DNA of 35,579 bases from Candidatus Bipolaricaulota bacterium (GCA_030606565.1 JAUWGE010000018.1:1-35579); one strand, 5' to 3'. Positions 7,350-14,170 are shown, numbered from the stretch's first letter. Program-made: numbers and translations. Notes: generated by a model not told the origin, from the letters alone.

Positions 7350-8384
7350 CTACCTCCGACTTCGCGCTATCCGCGATATCATGGCTCTGTAGCCAGACTC
7401 AATCGCTTCCGAATGTGTGCCGAAGAGCGAGAAGTCCGCGCATCCCTCTGCAACGAACCTCTCCATTTGAGTTTCCGCCGTCTCGAGGTAATTCAGGTTG
7501 TGCATATACCTCAGGTACACTGACGGCCCTGGCCCCGCCTGAACGCCTAGCTCTAGCGCAGTGTACGCATCACGGGGGATGGACACATCGTTGTAGTAGC
7601 CGTATCTCATCCACGACACGCCGTCGAAGATCTCCGCACCTGCACAGAAGTACATCGGTGTCATGACAGGATCCAGGCCACCCCATACGTGGATTGGCAT
7701 GCTGATCCCACGATCATCCATGACCAGTCGCAACGTCGCGATGTTCACTAGCCTTTTCCGGACGGTATTCCCGATTTCGCGTTCTGTCACACCGAGCACG
7801 GCGAAATGACGAAGCGCGTCGAGGTGAGAGATGATGTCATCTATGTTGATATACCGCGACCTTTTCGACGTAGGCTTAGCGATGAAGTTGTGGAGGAATG
7901 ACGGGTATTCGTCAAGCAACGTACTTGCTGCTCTGATCTGTGCGTCCATCTTCAGACCTCGGGCTGCGTAATCGTAATTGGCGACCACAAACGGAAAATC
8001 TTCGGGCAAACGGCTTAGAACAGAGTCGTAGTCATCTTCCGAGAATCGCTCATCACGTTGCTCATCCACCTCGTTCGGCTCGGTGCTATCCATGCTGCTG
8101 GTAAGCTCGTAGCCCCCGCTGTCGACGAAAACGAGCTCCTTGCCTGCATAGTAGATCTCTGGAGATTCGATGAGGCCATGGAACATATCAAATGCGCTGA
8201 GCAAGAAGGCACCTGTGATCGTCCCGCCTACCGCCCTGAGAGCCTCGGACGAGTGCGAGATCCAAGCGCCGGTCTCTTGGCTCTTAGATCTGGCAAAGCC
8301 CTTGCTAGAGAACGACGGCACAAGCTTCGGTAGCCTGCAAACGCTTCCGGTTGGATGAACTATCTCAGTTGTTCTGGCTAGCAC
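7350..8384 (-). CDS. TGT-like (transglycosylase-fold) accessory protein of type IV CBASS
   Basis: A 344-residue protein related to tRNA-guanine transglycosylase. It keeps FVDSGGYE (Asp88, matching the DSGGF motif), VWGGLDP (residues 233-239) and AEIFDGVSWMRYG with Asp254 where TGT has its nucleophile. The C-terminal zinc site of true TGT (CxCxxC followed by His) is missing: the stretch before YLRYMHNLNYL has no cysteines. This suggests a remodelled enzyme or binding protein rather than a tRNA enzyme. The start is set at GTG 8384, with TGGAG seven bases upstream and a 20-base overlap with the QueC-like gene. An upstream ATG at 8534 would overlap by 170 bases and adds only an antisense-like tail. 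In type IV CBASS the TGT homologue is thought to work with the CD-NTase. DpdA of DNA 7-deazaguanine systems is another TGT relative, but no other dpd genes are present. Confidence 0.85.
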   Translation of the reverse strand: MLARTTEIVHPTGSVCRLPKLVPSFSSKGFARSKSQETGAWISHSSEALRAVGGTITGAFLLSAFDMFHGLIESPEIYYAGKELVFVDSGGYELTSSMDSTEPNEVDEQRDERFSEDDYDSVLSRLPEDFPFVVANYDYAARGLKMDAQIRAASTLLDEYPSFLHNFIAKPTSKRSRYINIDDIISHLDALRHFAVLGVTEREIGNTVRKRLVNIATLRLVMDDRGISMPIHVWGGLDPVMTPMYFCAGAEIFDGVSWMRYGYYNDVSIPRDAYTALELGVQAGPGPSVYLRYMHNLNYLETAETQMERFVAEGCADFSLFGTHSEAIESGYRAMISRIARSRR

Positions 8385-8925
8385 GAAGGATCTCCAGGTC
8401 TTTGCATGATCGGCATCTTCCGCACGGCTGAGGCAAGCCCAATTCGCAGCTATAGGTAAGATGAACGGGGACATCCTTGAGTTTGCAGAAGGCCCAGATG
8501 TCAGCTTTCGTCCACTCCAAAAACGGAGCTCCAATCAGTATCGTACCTTGTGTGTAGAGATCGAAAAGGCCTTGGCTACGAACCACGAAATCAGCGCCGC
8601 AATCCGCGTATGCAGTTCCTGCATGGATTCCCAGCGCGATGATTCCAGAAGTATCAGGAAATGCCATGAATGCAGCGGTAAGCAGTAGGAGATTCCTGCC
8701 CCTTGTGAGACCAGGAATGTCGTCGCGCAGACCAGCGCATCTGACTACGCGAAGGGGAATCCGATAGAAGTCAGCTATTGCCTTGGCCGCCGCTTCTTCA
8801 TGATGGCCGGGAGGCTGCCCGTAATCAACGTAGATCCCATGTACTTCGCTCACATTTTCGGTATAGAACGCAACACATGCTGTCGAATCTATGCCACCGC
8901 TCGTCAAGACTGCCGTAGTTGACAT
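8365..8925 (-). CDS. QueC-like PP-loop ATPase of type IV CBASS
   Basis: A 186-residue protein related to 7-cyano-7-deazaguanine synthase. It has the ATP pyrophosphatase loop SGGIDS (residues 9-14), the VDYGQ strand, PGLTRGRNLLLL (the QueC GRN segment) and a zinc-type cluster with Cys160, Cys168, Cys171 and Cys174 in CELGLPQPCGRCRSC. It is about 45 residues shorter than E. coli QueC (231), mainly in the middle and at the C-terminus. No queD, queE or folE lies nearby, so it is not part of a queuosine operon; with a CD-NTase downstream it fits the QueC-like gene of type IV CBASS. QueC converts 7-carboxy-7-deazaguanine to the amide and nitrile. CBASS versions are reported to join the deazaguanine to a protein. 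It is the first gene of the operon, and no clear Shine-Dalgarno site precedes ATG 8925. Confidence 0.87.
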   Translation of the reverse strand: MSTTAVLTSGGIDSTACVAFYTENVSEVHGIYVDYGQPPGHHEEAAAKAIADFYRIPLRVVRCAGLRDDIPGLTRGRNLLLLTAAFMAFPDTSGIIALGIHAGTAYADCGADFVVRSQGLFDLYTQGTILIGAPFLEWTKADIWAFCKLKDVPVHLTYSCELGLPQPCGRCRSCKDLEILRASQNN

Positions 8926-8937
8926 GTTGCCTGATAG

Positions 8938-8966
8938 ATTGTATATGCAACGAGTATCAGTGACAA
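8938..8966 (-). promoter_or_regulatory. Promoter of the CBASS operon
   Basis: On the minus strand TTGTCA (8966-8961) and TACAAT (8943-8938) are separated by exactly 17 bases, a near-consensus sigma-70-type promoter. The transcription start would fall near 8931, only about six bases before the QueC-like ATG at 8925, so the mRNA would be nearly leaderless. That agrees with the missing ribosome binding site. Confidence 0.65.
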
Positions 8967-9268
8967 GCCATCACAATCAGTTCTCAACGCGTGCAATTGC
9001 GGAAGTCAGATGCATCGGCAAGTAGGAAGCATCATACCCAGCTCATATCTGTCAGACAGCTGACAAATACGCTATGATAGCCTCACACTCCCTTTCCAGC
9101 ATCTCCAGGAGACCAACAGGCCAAGGTTTGTGGTCGAACAAGGAAATTTTAGGGCCGGAAACCTTAGCGGAAACCTTAGGGCCTGGTCTTGTTTTTTGCA
9201 TCCTTGCAGAGCATCTTCGGTAGATTTCAGAGACGGACACCGAGAATAGGATTTGCGTGTCCGGAATT
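8967..9268. other. Spacer upstream of the CBASS operon
   Basis: No convincing gene. A 62-residue minus-strand frame (9240-9052, GTG start) lacks a ribosome binding site and contains an exact 12-bp tandem duplication (9156-9167 and 9168-9179, core GGAAACCTTAG). I regard it as doubtful. The right end carries an inverted pair CGGACAC (9234-9240) / GTGTCCG (9257-9263). Confidence 0.4.
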
Positions 9269-9273
9269 ATCCC
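9234..9273 (+). repeat. REP-like sequence, right copy of the repeat flanking the CBASS region
   Basis: CGGACAC (9234-9240) and GTGTCCG (9257-9263) form a hairpin with a 16-base loop. Positions 9245-9273 match 4425-4453 at 25 of 29 bases in the same orientation. The sequence abuts the duplicated flavodoxin 3' end that starts at 9269. Confidence 0.6.
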
Positions 9274-9358
9274 AGAACTAGAACAGCCTGCTCAACCGAT
9301 CAACCGCCGCGGCGGTGGTCTTGTCACGGCGCGACCTCATCCAGTTGACGACCCCTGA
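9269..9358 (-). pseudogene. Duplicated 3' end of the flavodoxin gene
   Basis: These 90 bases match 11633-11722 at 81 positions. Read on the minus strand they encode VVNW, then a diverged stretch, then KTTAAAVDRLSRLF and a stop (TAG at 9280-9278), the same C-terminus as the intact flavodoxin at 12109-11642. Homology ends abruptly at 9358, so only the last 24 or so codons exist here. This is either a remnant of a duplicated gene or an attachment-site-like scar of an element that entered the 3' end of the flavodoxin gene. Confidence 0.85.
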
Positions 9359-9365
9359 ATTGAAC

Positions 9366-9383
9366 GACAGATCTCACTCTGTC
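9366..9383 (+). other. Small inverted repeat upstream of the basic-protein gene
   Basis: GACAGA (9366-9371) and TCTGTC (9378-9383) form a perfect six-base inverted repeat with a six-base loop, 100 bp upstream of the small gene at 9486. It could be an operator or hairpin; no function is shown. Confidence 0.3.
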
Positions 9384-9485
9384 TTGCGAGTCTCAGCAGT
9401 GGGGCGATTCGACGCATCGAGCGGCTTGGTGTACCATGGTTACTTGTGGCGAATATGATTCTCATGCGCGACCAGGAGGTTTGCT

Positions 9486-9602
9486 ATGGGAAAATCACAG
9501 GACAAGAAACGGACGAGTGAAAAGAAGAAAGCGCAGAAATCCATCAAAGAGAAGCGCGCTGCCAAGAAGGCCAAGAAGGCTGACAAGGCCGCGGGCTACT
9601 AG
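9486..9602 (+). CDS. Tiny lysine-rich basic protein
   Basis: A 38-residue protein, MGKSQDKKRTSEKKKAQK and onward, with close to half of its residues Lys or Arg, ending AAKKAKKADKAAGY. It is well supported as a gene despite its size: AGGAGG lies six bases before the ATG, and the frame is clean from start to stop. No family function is known to me. Its composition suggests binding to nucleic acid or ribosomes. It lies between the two flavodoxin-tail copies, upstream of the AbiE fusion on the same strand but 370 bp away. Confidence 0.65.
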   Translation: MGKSQDKKRTSEKKKAQKSIKEKRAAKKAKKADKAAGY

Positions 9603-9895
9603 CGGATCGTAAGGCGATGGATGCAGCAGCAGGTCGTCGAAACATGGCGGAGCTGCTCGGGACGCTCTCAGGATAGATCTCGCACACCAAAGGGTGGACA
9701 CCGAGGGGGCGTATCTTCTTTTTTTTGCATTCTTTGCTGTGCCATCTGCGCATATCCTCTCCATGGCTTGCTCATCGGTGATTTGTTGTGCTGCTGGGGT
9801 GCTTGAGCGGGAGAGCGAAAAAGAGCGAGGTTGAGTCTTCGTTCTCGGTGACATTCGAGTGACGGAATCCCGTCAGTTTCTCTTTCTTGACATAA

Positions 9896-9975
9896 GTAAA
9901 CCAAGGGTTGACAATAACTCTGAGAGGTAAACCAGTGGGCGATGTTGGTTCATGTCGATGGCGGAAGGTAAACCA
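9896..9975 (+). promoter_or_regulatory. Three GTAAACCA direct repeats upstream of the AbiE fusion gene
   Basis: The octamer GTAAACCA occurs exactly at 9896-9903, 9927-9934 and 9968-9975, the last touching the ATG of the AbiE fusion at 9975. A TTGACA-like element (9908-9913, TTGACAATAAC) lies between the first two. AbiEi proteins autorepress by binding repeats in their promoter, so these are good candidates for the AbiEi operator. The rest of 9603-9895 shows no gene. Confidence 0.55.
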
Positions 9976-11489
9976 TGAGTAGACAATCACGAAGCAAACT
10001 AAACCGGCTTCTCCAGGCTTGGCCCAGAGGCGCGGTTGTCACAGCTCCTTTCCTTCATGAAAAAGGGGTCTATCGTCAGCTCGTTGCAAAGTACCTTCGC
10101 AATGGATGGATCGAGCGGATCGGAAAGGGAGCCTACTTCCGATGCGGCGACACCGTTGATTGGCGCGGGGGGCTCTACGCGCTTCAGACGCAGTTGGGGA
10201 TGACGGTTCACGTGGGTGGGCGAACGGCACTTGAGCTGGTGGGGCTTGCTCACTTCCTCTCGCTCGGACAGCAAAGAAAGGTCATCCTGATCAGCGATCG
10301 TCCCGAGCAGCTTCCGACGTGGTTTAAGACTCATAAGTGGGACGTCAACGTTGAGCATCATTCCCTGGCGCTGTTCTCCCGTATCCCGGATCAGGTCACC
10401 ACGCAGCTTAATTGCGGCGGCTTCGAGATCGCGATGTCGAGTGCTGAGCGGGCGGTGATGGAACAGATGCTCTTGGTGCGGACCAACTCTGATTTCGAGC
10501 ACGTGCTGCAACTCATGGAAGGGCTCACAACGTTGCGGCCGAGTGTCGTCCAGTCACTCCTGGAGAGCTGCACGTTCATCAAGGTCAAGCGGTTCTTCCT
10601 GTGGAGCGCCGAGGGCGCCGGGCACGGCTGGTTCGGCCGCCTCGATTCCGCTCGAGTGGATCTTGGCACAGCGATCAACCTCTTCTTTCGGAATCTTCCT
10701 CGCATTTCCGTCGACATCGACCTCGCTTACCTTTCTCTCAAGCCTCGCGACGAGGCGCTCGATGAAATCGATACGGAGCTTCGTTCCCTTGCTCGCGAGA
10801 TCGGGCGGCGAGTAGCAGGCGCCACCGTGCGAGAAACGAGCAGCGACGAACGACTGATCCAGCTTGTCGTTTCTACGTCCGATGCCGTGATCAAGATTGA
10901 GCCCAATCGAGTCTTTCGGGGGAGCGTCTACCCTCCAGAGGAACGGGATCTATCTCCTGCGGCACAGCGCCGTTTCGAGGTGTTTGTTCGCGTTCAATCC
11001 CTCTCCGCAGCCGACCTCTACGGTAGCAAGCTCTGCGCCGCGCTCGATCGGCAACACCCTCGCGATCTGTTCGATGTGAGGCTATTGCTCGACGATGAAG
11101 GGATCACACCGGAGATCCGAAAGGCCTTCGTTGTCTACCTCGCGGGATGCAACCGGCCGATGAACGAACTGCTCTCACCTCGAATCAAAGCTATCAAAGA
11201 CGTCTATGAAGACCACTTTGTGGGCATGGCACAGATCAACGTGACGTTGGACGACCTCTGTGAGATCCAGCGCGGCCTTGCCGAGGTTCTCGTGCGGGCT
11301 CTGAACGACGATGAGAGAGCGTTTCTGCTTTCGATGAAGCGCGGGGTACCGGAGTGGAATCGCTTGGGGATCGAGCACCTCGAACAGCTTCCTGCCCTTC
11401 AATGGAAGCTCCTGAACATTCGCAAGATGTCGCCAGACAAGTACCGCAAAGCACTGGAGAAGCTGACACACGTACTGACAACCGGCTAG
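9975..11489 (+). CDS. AbiEi-AbiEii fusion, type IV toxin-antitoxin/abortive infection protein
   Basis: A 504-residue protein joining two normally separate partners. Residues 1-229 match AbiEi antitoxins: a winged-helix N-terminus (LNRLLQAWPRGAVVTAPFL, VAKYLRNGWIERIGKGAYFR), then VGGRTALELVG, and the C-terminal GWFGRLDSARVDLG. Residues 231-504 match AbiEii nucleotidyltransferase toxins: TAINLFFRNLPRISVDIDL with Asp247 and Asp249, and later DRQHPRDLFDVRLLLDDEG. Separate AbiEi ends with a few dozen more residues after DLG, and AbiEii normally has some 40 residues ending in KGGTA before INLFFR. Both are missing at the join, which reads DLGTAINLF, so one Gly of the toxin GG motif is gone. The frame is intact. 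The ATG start is part of the last GTAAACCA repeat, and no clear Shine-Dalgarno is seen. Toxin activity may be lost or altered. Confidence 0.85.
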   Translation: MSRQSRSKLNRLLQAWPRGAVVTAPFLHEKGVYRQLVAKYLRNGWIERIGKGAYFRCGDTVDWRGGLYALQTQLGMTVHVGGRTALELVGLAHFLSLGQQRKVILISDRPEQLPTWFKTHKWDVNVEHHSLALFSRIPDQVTTQLNCGGFEIAMSSAERAVMEQMLLVRTNSDFEHVLQLMEGLTTLRPSVVQSLLESCTFIKVKRFFLWSAEGAGHGWFGRLDSARVDLGTAINLFFRNLPRISVDIDLAYLSLKPRDEALDEIDTELRSLAREIGRRVAGATVRETSSDERLIQLVVSTSDAVIKIEPNRVFRGSVYPPEERDLSPAAQRRFEVFVRVQSLSAADLYGSKLCAALDRQHPRDLFDVRLLLDDEGITPEIRKAFVVYLAGCNRPMNELLSPRIKAIKDVYEDHFVGMAQINVTLDDLCEIQRGLAEVLVRALNDDERAFLLSMKRGVPEWNRLGIEHLEQLPALQWKLLNIRKMSPDKYRKALEKLTHVLTTG

Positions 11490-11632
11490 TGGATGTTAAA
11501 CGAAGAAGTGAAGGCGATAGGTTCATTCTCGCAGCTAGAGAAGATGGCCGCCAGTTCCTAGATTCCCGGCTGAAGGTACCAACTCCCAAACTACTCTTGC
11601 GCAGCCAGCGGCCCCCGATTTCCTGATCCCGA

Positions 11633-11722
11633 ATCCCAGGACTAGAACAGCCTGCTCAATCGATCAACCGCCGCGGCGGTGGTCTTCTCGCAGCGCCACT
11701 TCGCCCAGTTGACGACCCCTGA
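11633..11722 (-). repeat. Intact-copy partner of the duplicated flavodoxin tail
   Basis: The 90 bases at the 3' end of the flavodoxin gene plus nine bases beyond its stop. They pair with 9269-9358 (81 of 90 identical, same orientation), defining a 2.36-kb segment between direct repeats. The stretch 11490-11632 between the AbiE gene and this repeat shows no gene. Confidence 0.85.
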
Positions 11723-12109
11723 TCCGCAGACGGTCGCACCCTTGGATTCGCAGAGCTTTCGCATCTGGCGGATGGCGCGGTTTCCGCCCATCCACGGATA
11801 GGGAAAGAACTGGGTGACCAAACAGGCCACCTTCTTGCCTTGTAAGGACTCAATCTGCTTCAGATAGGCAGTCAGTACCGGGGACAGGGAAAAGGCCTCC
11901 ACTGCAGAGCCGAACACGAGCGCATCGTATGGCCCGGCATCGGGCAGCGTCTCGAGCCGGAAGTCTCTGTCTCCCTGCTTGCGCTCACCGACAACCTTCA
12001 CCTGTTTCACGGTCGCCGAATGCCCCGCCGCGGAGAGTTTCTCCTCCAGCTTCTTGGCGACGGAAAGCGTGTTCCCGGTCTGAGAATAGACGATGATGCC
12101 GATATTCAT
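11642..12109 (-). CDS. Flavodoxin-like FMN protein
   Basis: A 155-residue protein with the flavodoxin fold. It opens MNIGIIVYSQTGNTLSVA, where the SQTGNT loop (residues 9-14) holds the FMN phosphate, and continues with DALVFGSAVEAFSLSP, the usual second flavin loop region, and KKVACLVTQFF. The length is typical for short-chain flavodoxins. It probably carries electrons or acts as a small NAD(P)H:quinone or nitroreductase-like partner, but the partner is not in the window. ATG 12109 has GGAGGTG six bases upstream. Its last 24 or so codons are duplicated at 9278-9355. Confidence 0.85.
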   Translation of the reverse strand: MNIGIIVYSQTGNTLSVAKKLEEKLSAAGHSATVKQVKVVGERKQGDRDFRLETLPDAGPYDALVFGSAVEAFSLSPVLTAYLKQIESLQGKKVACLVTQFFPYPWMGGNRAIRQMRKLCESKGATVCGSGVVNWAKWRCEKTTAAAVDRLSRLF

Positions 12110-12782
12110 CTTGCACCTCCGAATTGGTCTGTGAACACCATACTACCATATTGCATTGTCGCCGCCCATTAGAATCTTCTCCACCAAGAATGGCCTGCCG
12201 TGTCCGGGATACAGATTCCAAGGCTTCTCAGTTTCTCGATGCTAGCTTTCGCTGCTGCTGTGCCGTCCATGATGGTATTGGTAAATCGGGGGAGACAATA
12301 CCTATTCCTGAATCCTTTACTTTGAGCCGAGGGTACTGAGGCTACACTCTGTTCCCCGGCAATCTTGCCAAATGTCCAGCAGGAATCGCCACTCACTCGA
12401 TGAACACGGGAGTTATGCTCAATGGGATGGCTGTTGTACTACCCCTGATCACTTCGGGCACGACGGGGCTTTTGTCGGGGTTCAGTTCGGTGACGATCGG
12501 GGTGACGGTGACCTCCCTTTCGCCGAGCACGGCGGTCAAGGCCAAATGCCACAGCTTTTGCATTTGGTAGCACCATGTGCTAATCGACCACCGTATGTTT
12601 TCAGTGGTTGGTGGCTACGGAAGTAGACCAAGCATACAGGCGGCATCACAAGGGTATAGACGTTCGCTACGTCGATCTGGCAACCCTGATCAGACAGCTC
12701 ACGGGTGCATTGTCACCTCGGGCTTCATCTGCATGAGGACTGCTGACCCGAAAGAGGCACGCTTGTCAGCAGCAAGCGCTTG
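12110..12782. other. Gene-poor region with possible gene remnants
   Basis: No firm gene in 673 bases. Two weak candidates exist. A 56-residue minus-strand frame (12563-12393) starts MQKLWHLALTAVLGEREVTV and ends SITPVFIE without a clear ribosome binding site. A 41-residue plus-strand frame (GTG 12611 to TGA 12736) has a protein-like first half, VDQAYRRHHKGIDVRYVDL, and a random-looking tail, as expected of a truncated gene. A REP-like TGTCCGGGATACAGATTCC lies near 12199. The region looks like decayed accessory DNA. Confidence 0.4.
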
Positions 12783-13274
12783 TTAGGCGTCAGCTCCGCC
12801 ACGATCTGCCGTTTGCTCGAAGTCGATCCCGTGCGCCTGGCACCACTCAATCGCCACTTCCTCATAACCACGGTCCCGAAATGCATACCACCGTTCGGCC
12901 AACCCCAGCTGGTTCACGGTATCCTTGAAGCGCCGAAACGCGCCAGAACCCCGTAGCGCCCGGTCTAACTGTATCCTTGCCTCTTCCTCGACACATGAGT
13001 CGGCGAATCGCTCCATCATATGGTACTCGTCAATCTCAAACCGGTCCGGGAACCGTACATAGTCAGTACTTTCAACTACCGCCCGCGCCACGACCATCGC
13101 GTCGCGTTCCCAGTCGGCTTGCTCCATATCCGCTTCCCCTGCCTCGGCGGCGGCGAGGTGCTCCGCAGCGACAGTCACCACCTCCCCCGTCCTGGTGTTC
13201 AAGTACGAGGTCATCTCATCGGACTGCCACTCCATTCCCTCAATGATGTCCTGCAACCGAACCCGTATTGCCAT
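12783..13274 (-). CDS. UPF0158 family protein
   Basis: A 163-residue protein matching the UPF0158 family along its length. It has the N-terminal RLQDIIEGMEWQSDEMTSYL, then TGEVV, a central FPDRFEIDEYHMMERF, the characteristic GAFRRFKDTVNQLGL, and the end WYAFRDRGYEEVAIEWCQAHGI. Family function is not established. ATG 13274 is chosen over a GTG six codons upstream because GAGGGAAGG sits immediately ahead and family members start MAI-x-V. It stands alone on the minus strand beside the higBA pair, which suits an accessory neighbourhood. Confidence 0.85.
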   Translation of the reverse strand: MAIRVRLQDIIEGMEWQSDEMTSYLNTRTGEVVTVAAEHLAAAEAGEADMEQADWERDAMVVARAVVESTDYVRFPDRFEIDEYHMMERFADSCVEEEARIQLDRALRGSGAFRRFKDTVNQLGLAERWYAFRDRGYEEVAIEWCQAHGIDFEQTADRGGADA

Positions 13275-13557
13275 CCTTCCCTCAAAATGCACGTTCTCAC
13301 CATCGCACCTTTGAAAACATGCTTCGCTGACGTCTAGCGATGATTAATCCGCAACGCTGCAACATCGTACGACGCTCATCGCGGTGTGACAACTCCGCTC
13401 CTGTTGCCTTTGACATGCTTACGGGTTTAAATATTGACATGCGTACTCTGGAAGAGCATGAACAGTAGATTTCCGGGACAGATACCGCAATCCGATGATC
13501 CTCGCTACGCGATGCACTAAAGTGGGCGTCAGCTTGAGCGACTGGTTAGCCGCGAAC
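13275..13557. other. Spacer between UPF0158 and higA
   Basis: No gene seen. A nonamer TTGACATGC occurs twice, at 13410-13418 and 13434-13442, 24 bp apart. A degenerate REP-like fragment (TTTCCGGGACAGATACCGC) starts near 13470, similar to that at 4392. Confidence 0.4.
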
Positions 13558-13869
13558 CTATGCTGCCGAACCGGTTGCCAAAACCTTTACCTCTCGCTCT
13601 AGCCGTCCCTCCAGGCGATCCTTTTCTACTTCCAGATCATATCGGGCCTGGAGGTTCAACCAAAAACGCTCCGACATACCAAAATACCGAGCTAACCGAA
13701 GCGCCGTGTCCGCTGTGATCGAACGCTTGCCGTGAACAATCTCATTGATGCGACGCGGGTGCACGCTGATGTCCTTCGCCAACCGATACTGACTGATATC
13801 CATTGGCTTCAAGAATTCTTCGAGCAAAATCTCCCCAGGATGAACCGGGGCAAACTTCCCTTCCGTCAT
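13558..13869 (-). CDS. higA: HigA-type antitoxin
   Basis: A 103-residue XRE-type DNA-binding protein of the HigA/VapI family. It starts with the family hallmark PVHPGEILLEEFLKPMDIS, followed by the helix-turn-helix YRLAKDISVHPRRINEIVHGKRSITADTA (residues about 28-56) and RYFGMSERFWLNLQARYDLE. It neutralises HigB and represses the pair. ATG 13869 has AGGAGGT eight bases upstream and lies 13 bp after higB, the toxin-first order normal for higBA. The C-terminal tail (LEGRLEREVKVLATGSAA) is unremarkable. Confidence 0.92.
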   Translation of the reverse strand: MTEGKFAPVHPGEILLEEFLKPMDISQYRLAKDISVHPRRINEIVHGKRSITADTALRLARYFGMSERFWLNLQARYDLEVEKDRLEGRLEREVKVLATGSAA

Positions 13870-13882
13870 TTATATCTACCTC

Positions 13883-14164
13883 CTAGTGATAATCCGCGAT
13901 CTCCACCTCGTAGGCATCTCCTTCGCTCCATCGAAAGCATATTCGCCACTGATCGTTGATCCGAATGCTGTACTGGCCCACCCGATCCCCCGACAGCTTC
14001 TTAAGCCTGCTACCCGGAGGAACGCGAAGATCATCTAATCCTTCTGCGGCGTCAAGCATCGCGAGTTTTCGCCAGGCGGTGCGGTGTAAAGCAGGGGGAA
14101 ATCGCCCTGAGAACCGACGTGAGAAGAGCCTCTCTGTTTCTTTGTCTTGGAAACTCCTGATCAT
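13883..14164 (-). CDS. higB: HigB-type toxin (RelE superfamily mRNA interferase)
   Basis: A 93-residue protein with the HigB pattern: MIRSFQDKETERLFSRR, then HRTAWRKLAMLDAA, DLRVPPGSRLKKLSGDRVGQYSIRINDQWRICFRW and the terminal EVEIADYH. Toxins of this family cut mRNA on the ribosome; the conserved basic and aromatic residues of the C-terminal sheet (Arg in QWRICFRW, His at the end) are present. It appears intact. ATG 14164 coincides with the predicted transcription start, so the mRNA is probably leaderless; a TTG one codon upstream is the alternative. Confidence 0.92.
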   Translation of the reverse strand: MIRSFQDKETERLFSRRFSGRFPPALHRTAWRKLAMLDAAEGLDDLRVPPGSRLKKLSGDRVGQYSIRINDQWRICFRWSEGDAYEVEIADYH

Positions 14165-14170
14165 CAATCA

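Noticed and set aside
7350-8925. A dpd-type DNA 7-deazaguanine modification cluster
   Set aside because: QueC- and TGT-like genes are present, but no other dpd, queD, queE or folE gene is seen, and the neighbours are a CD-NTase and SLATT effector, which point to type IV CBASS.
9052-9240. 62-residue minus-strand frame upstream of CBASS
   Set aside because: GTG start without ribosome binding site, internal 12-bp tandem duplication, and overlap with a REP-like hairpin make it unconvincing as a gene.
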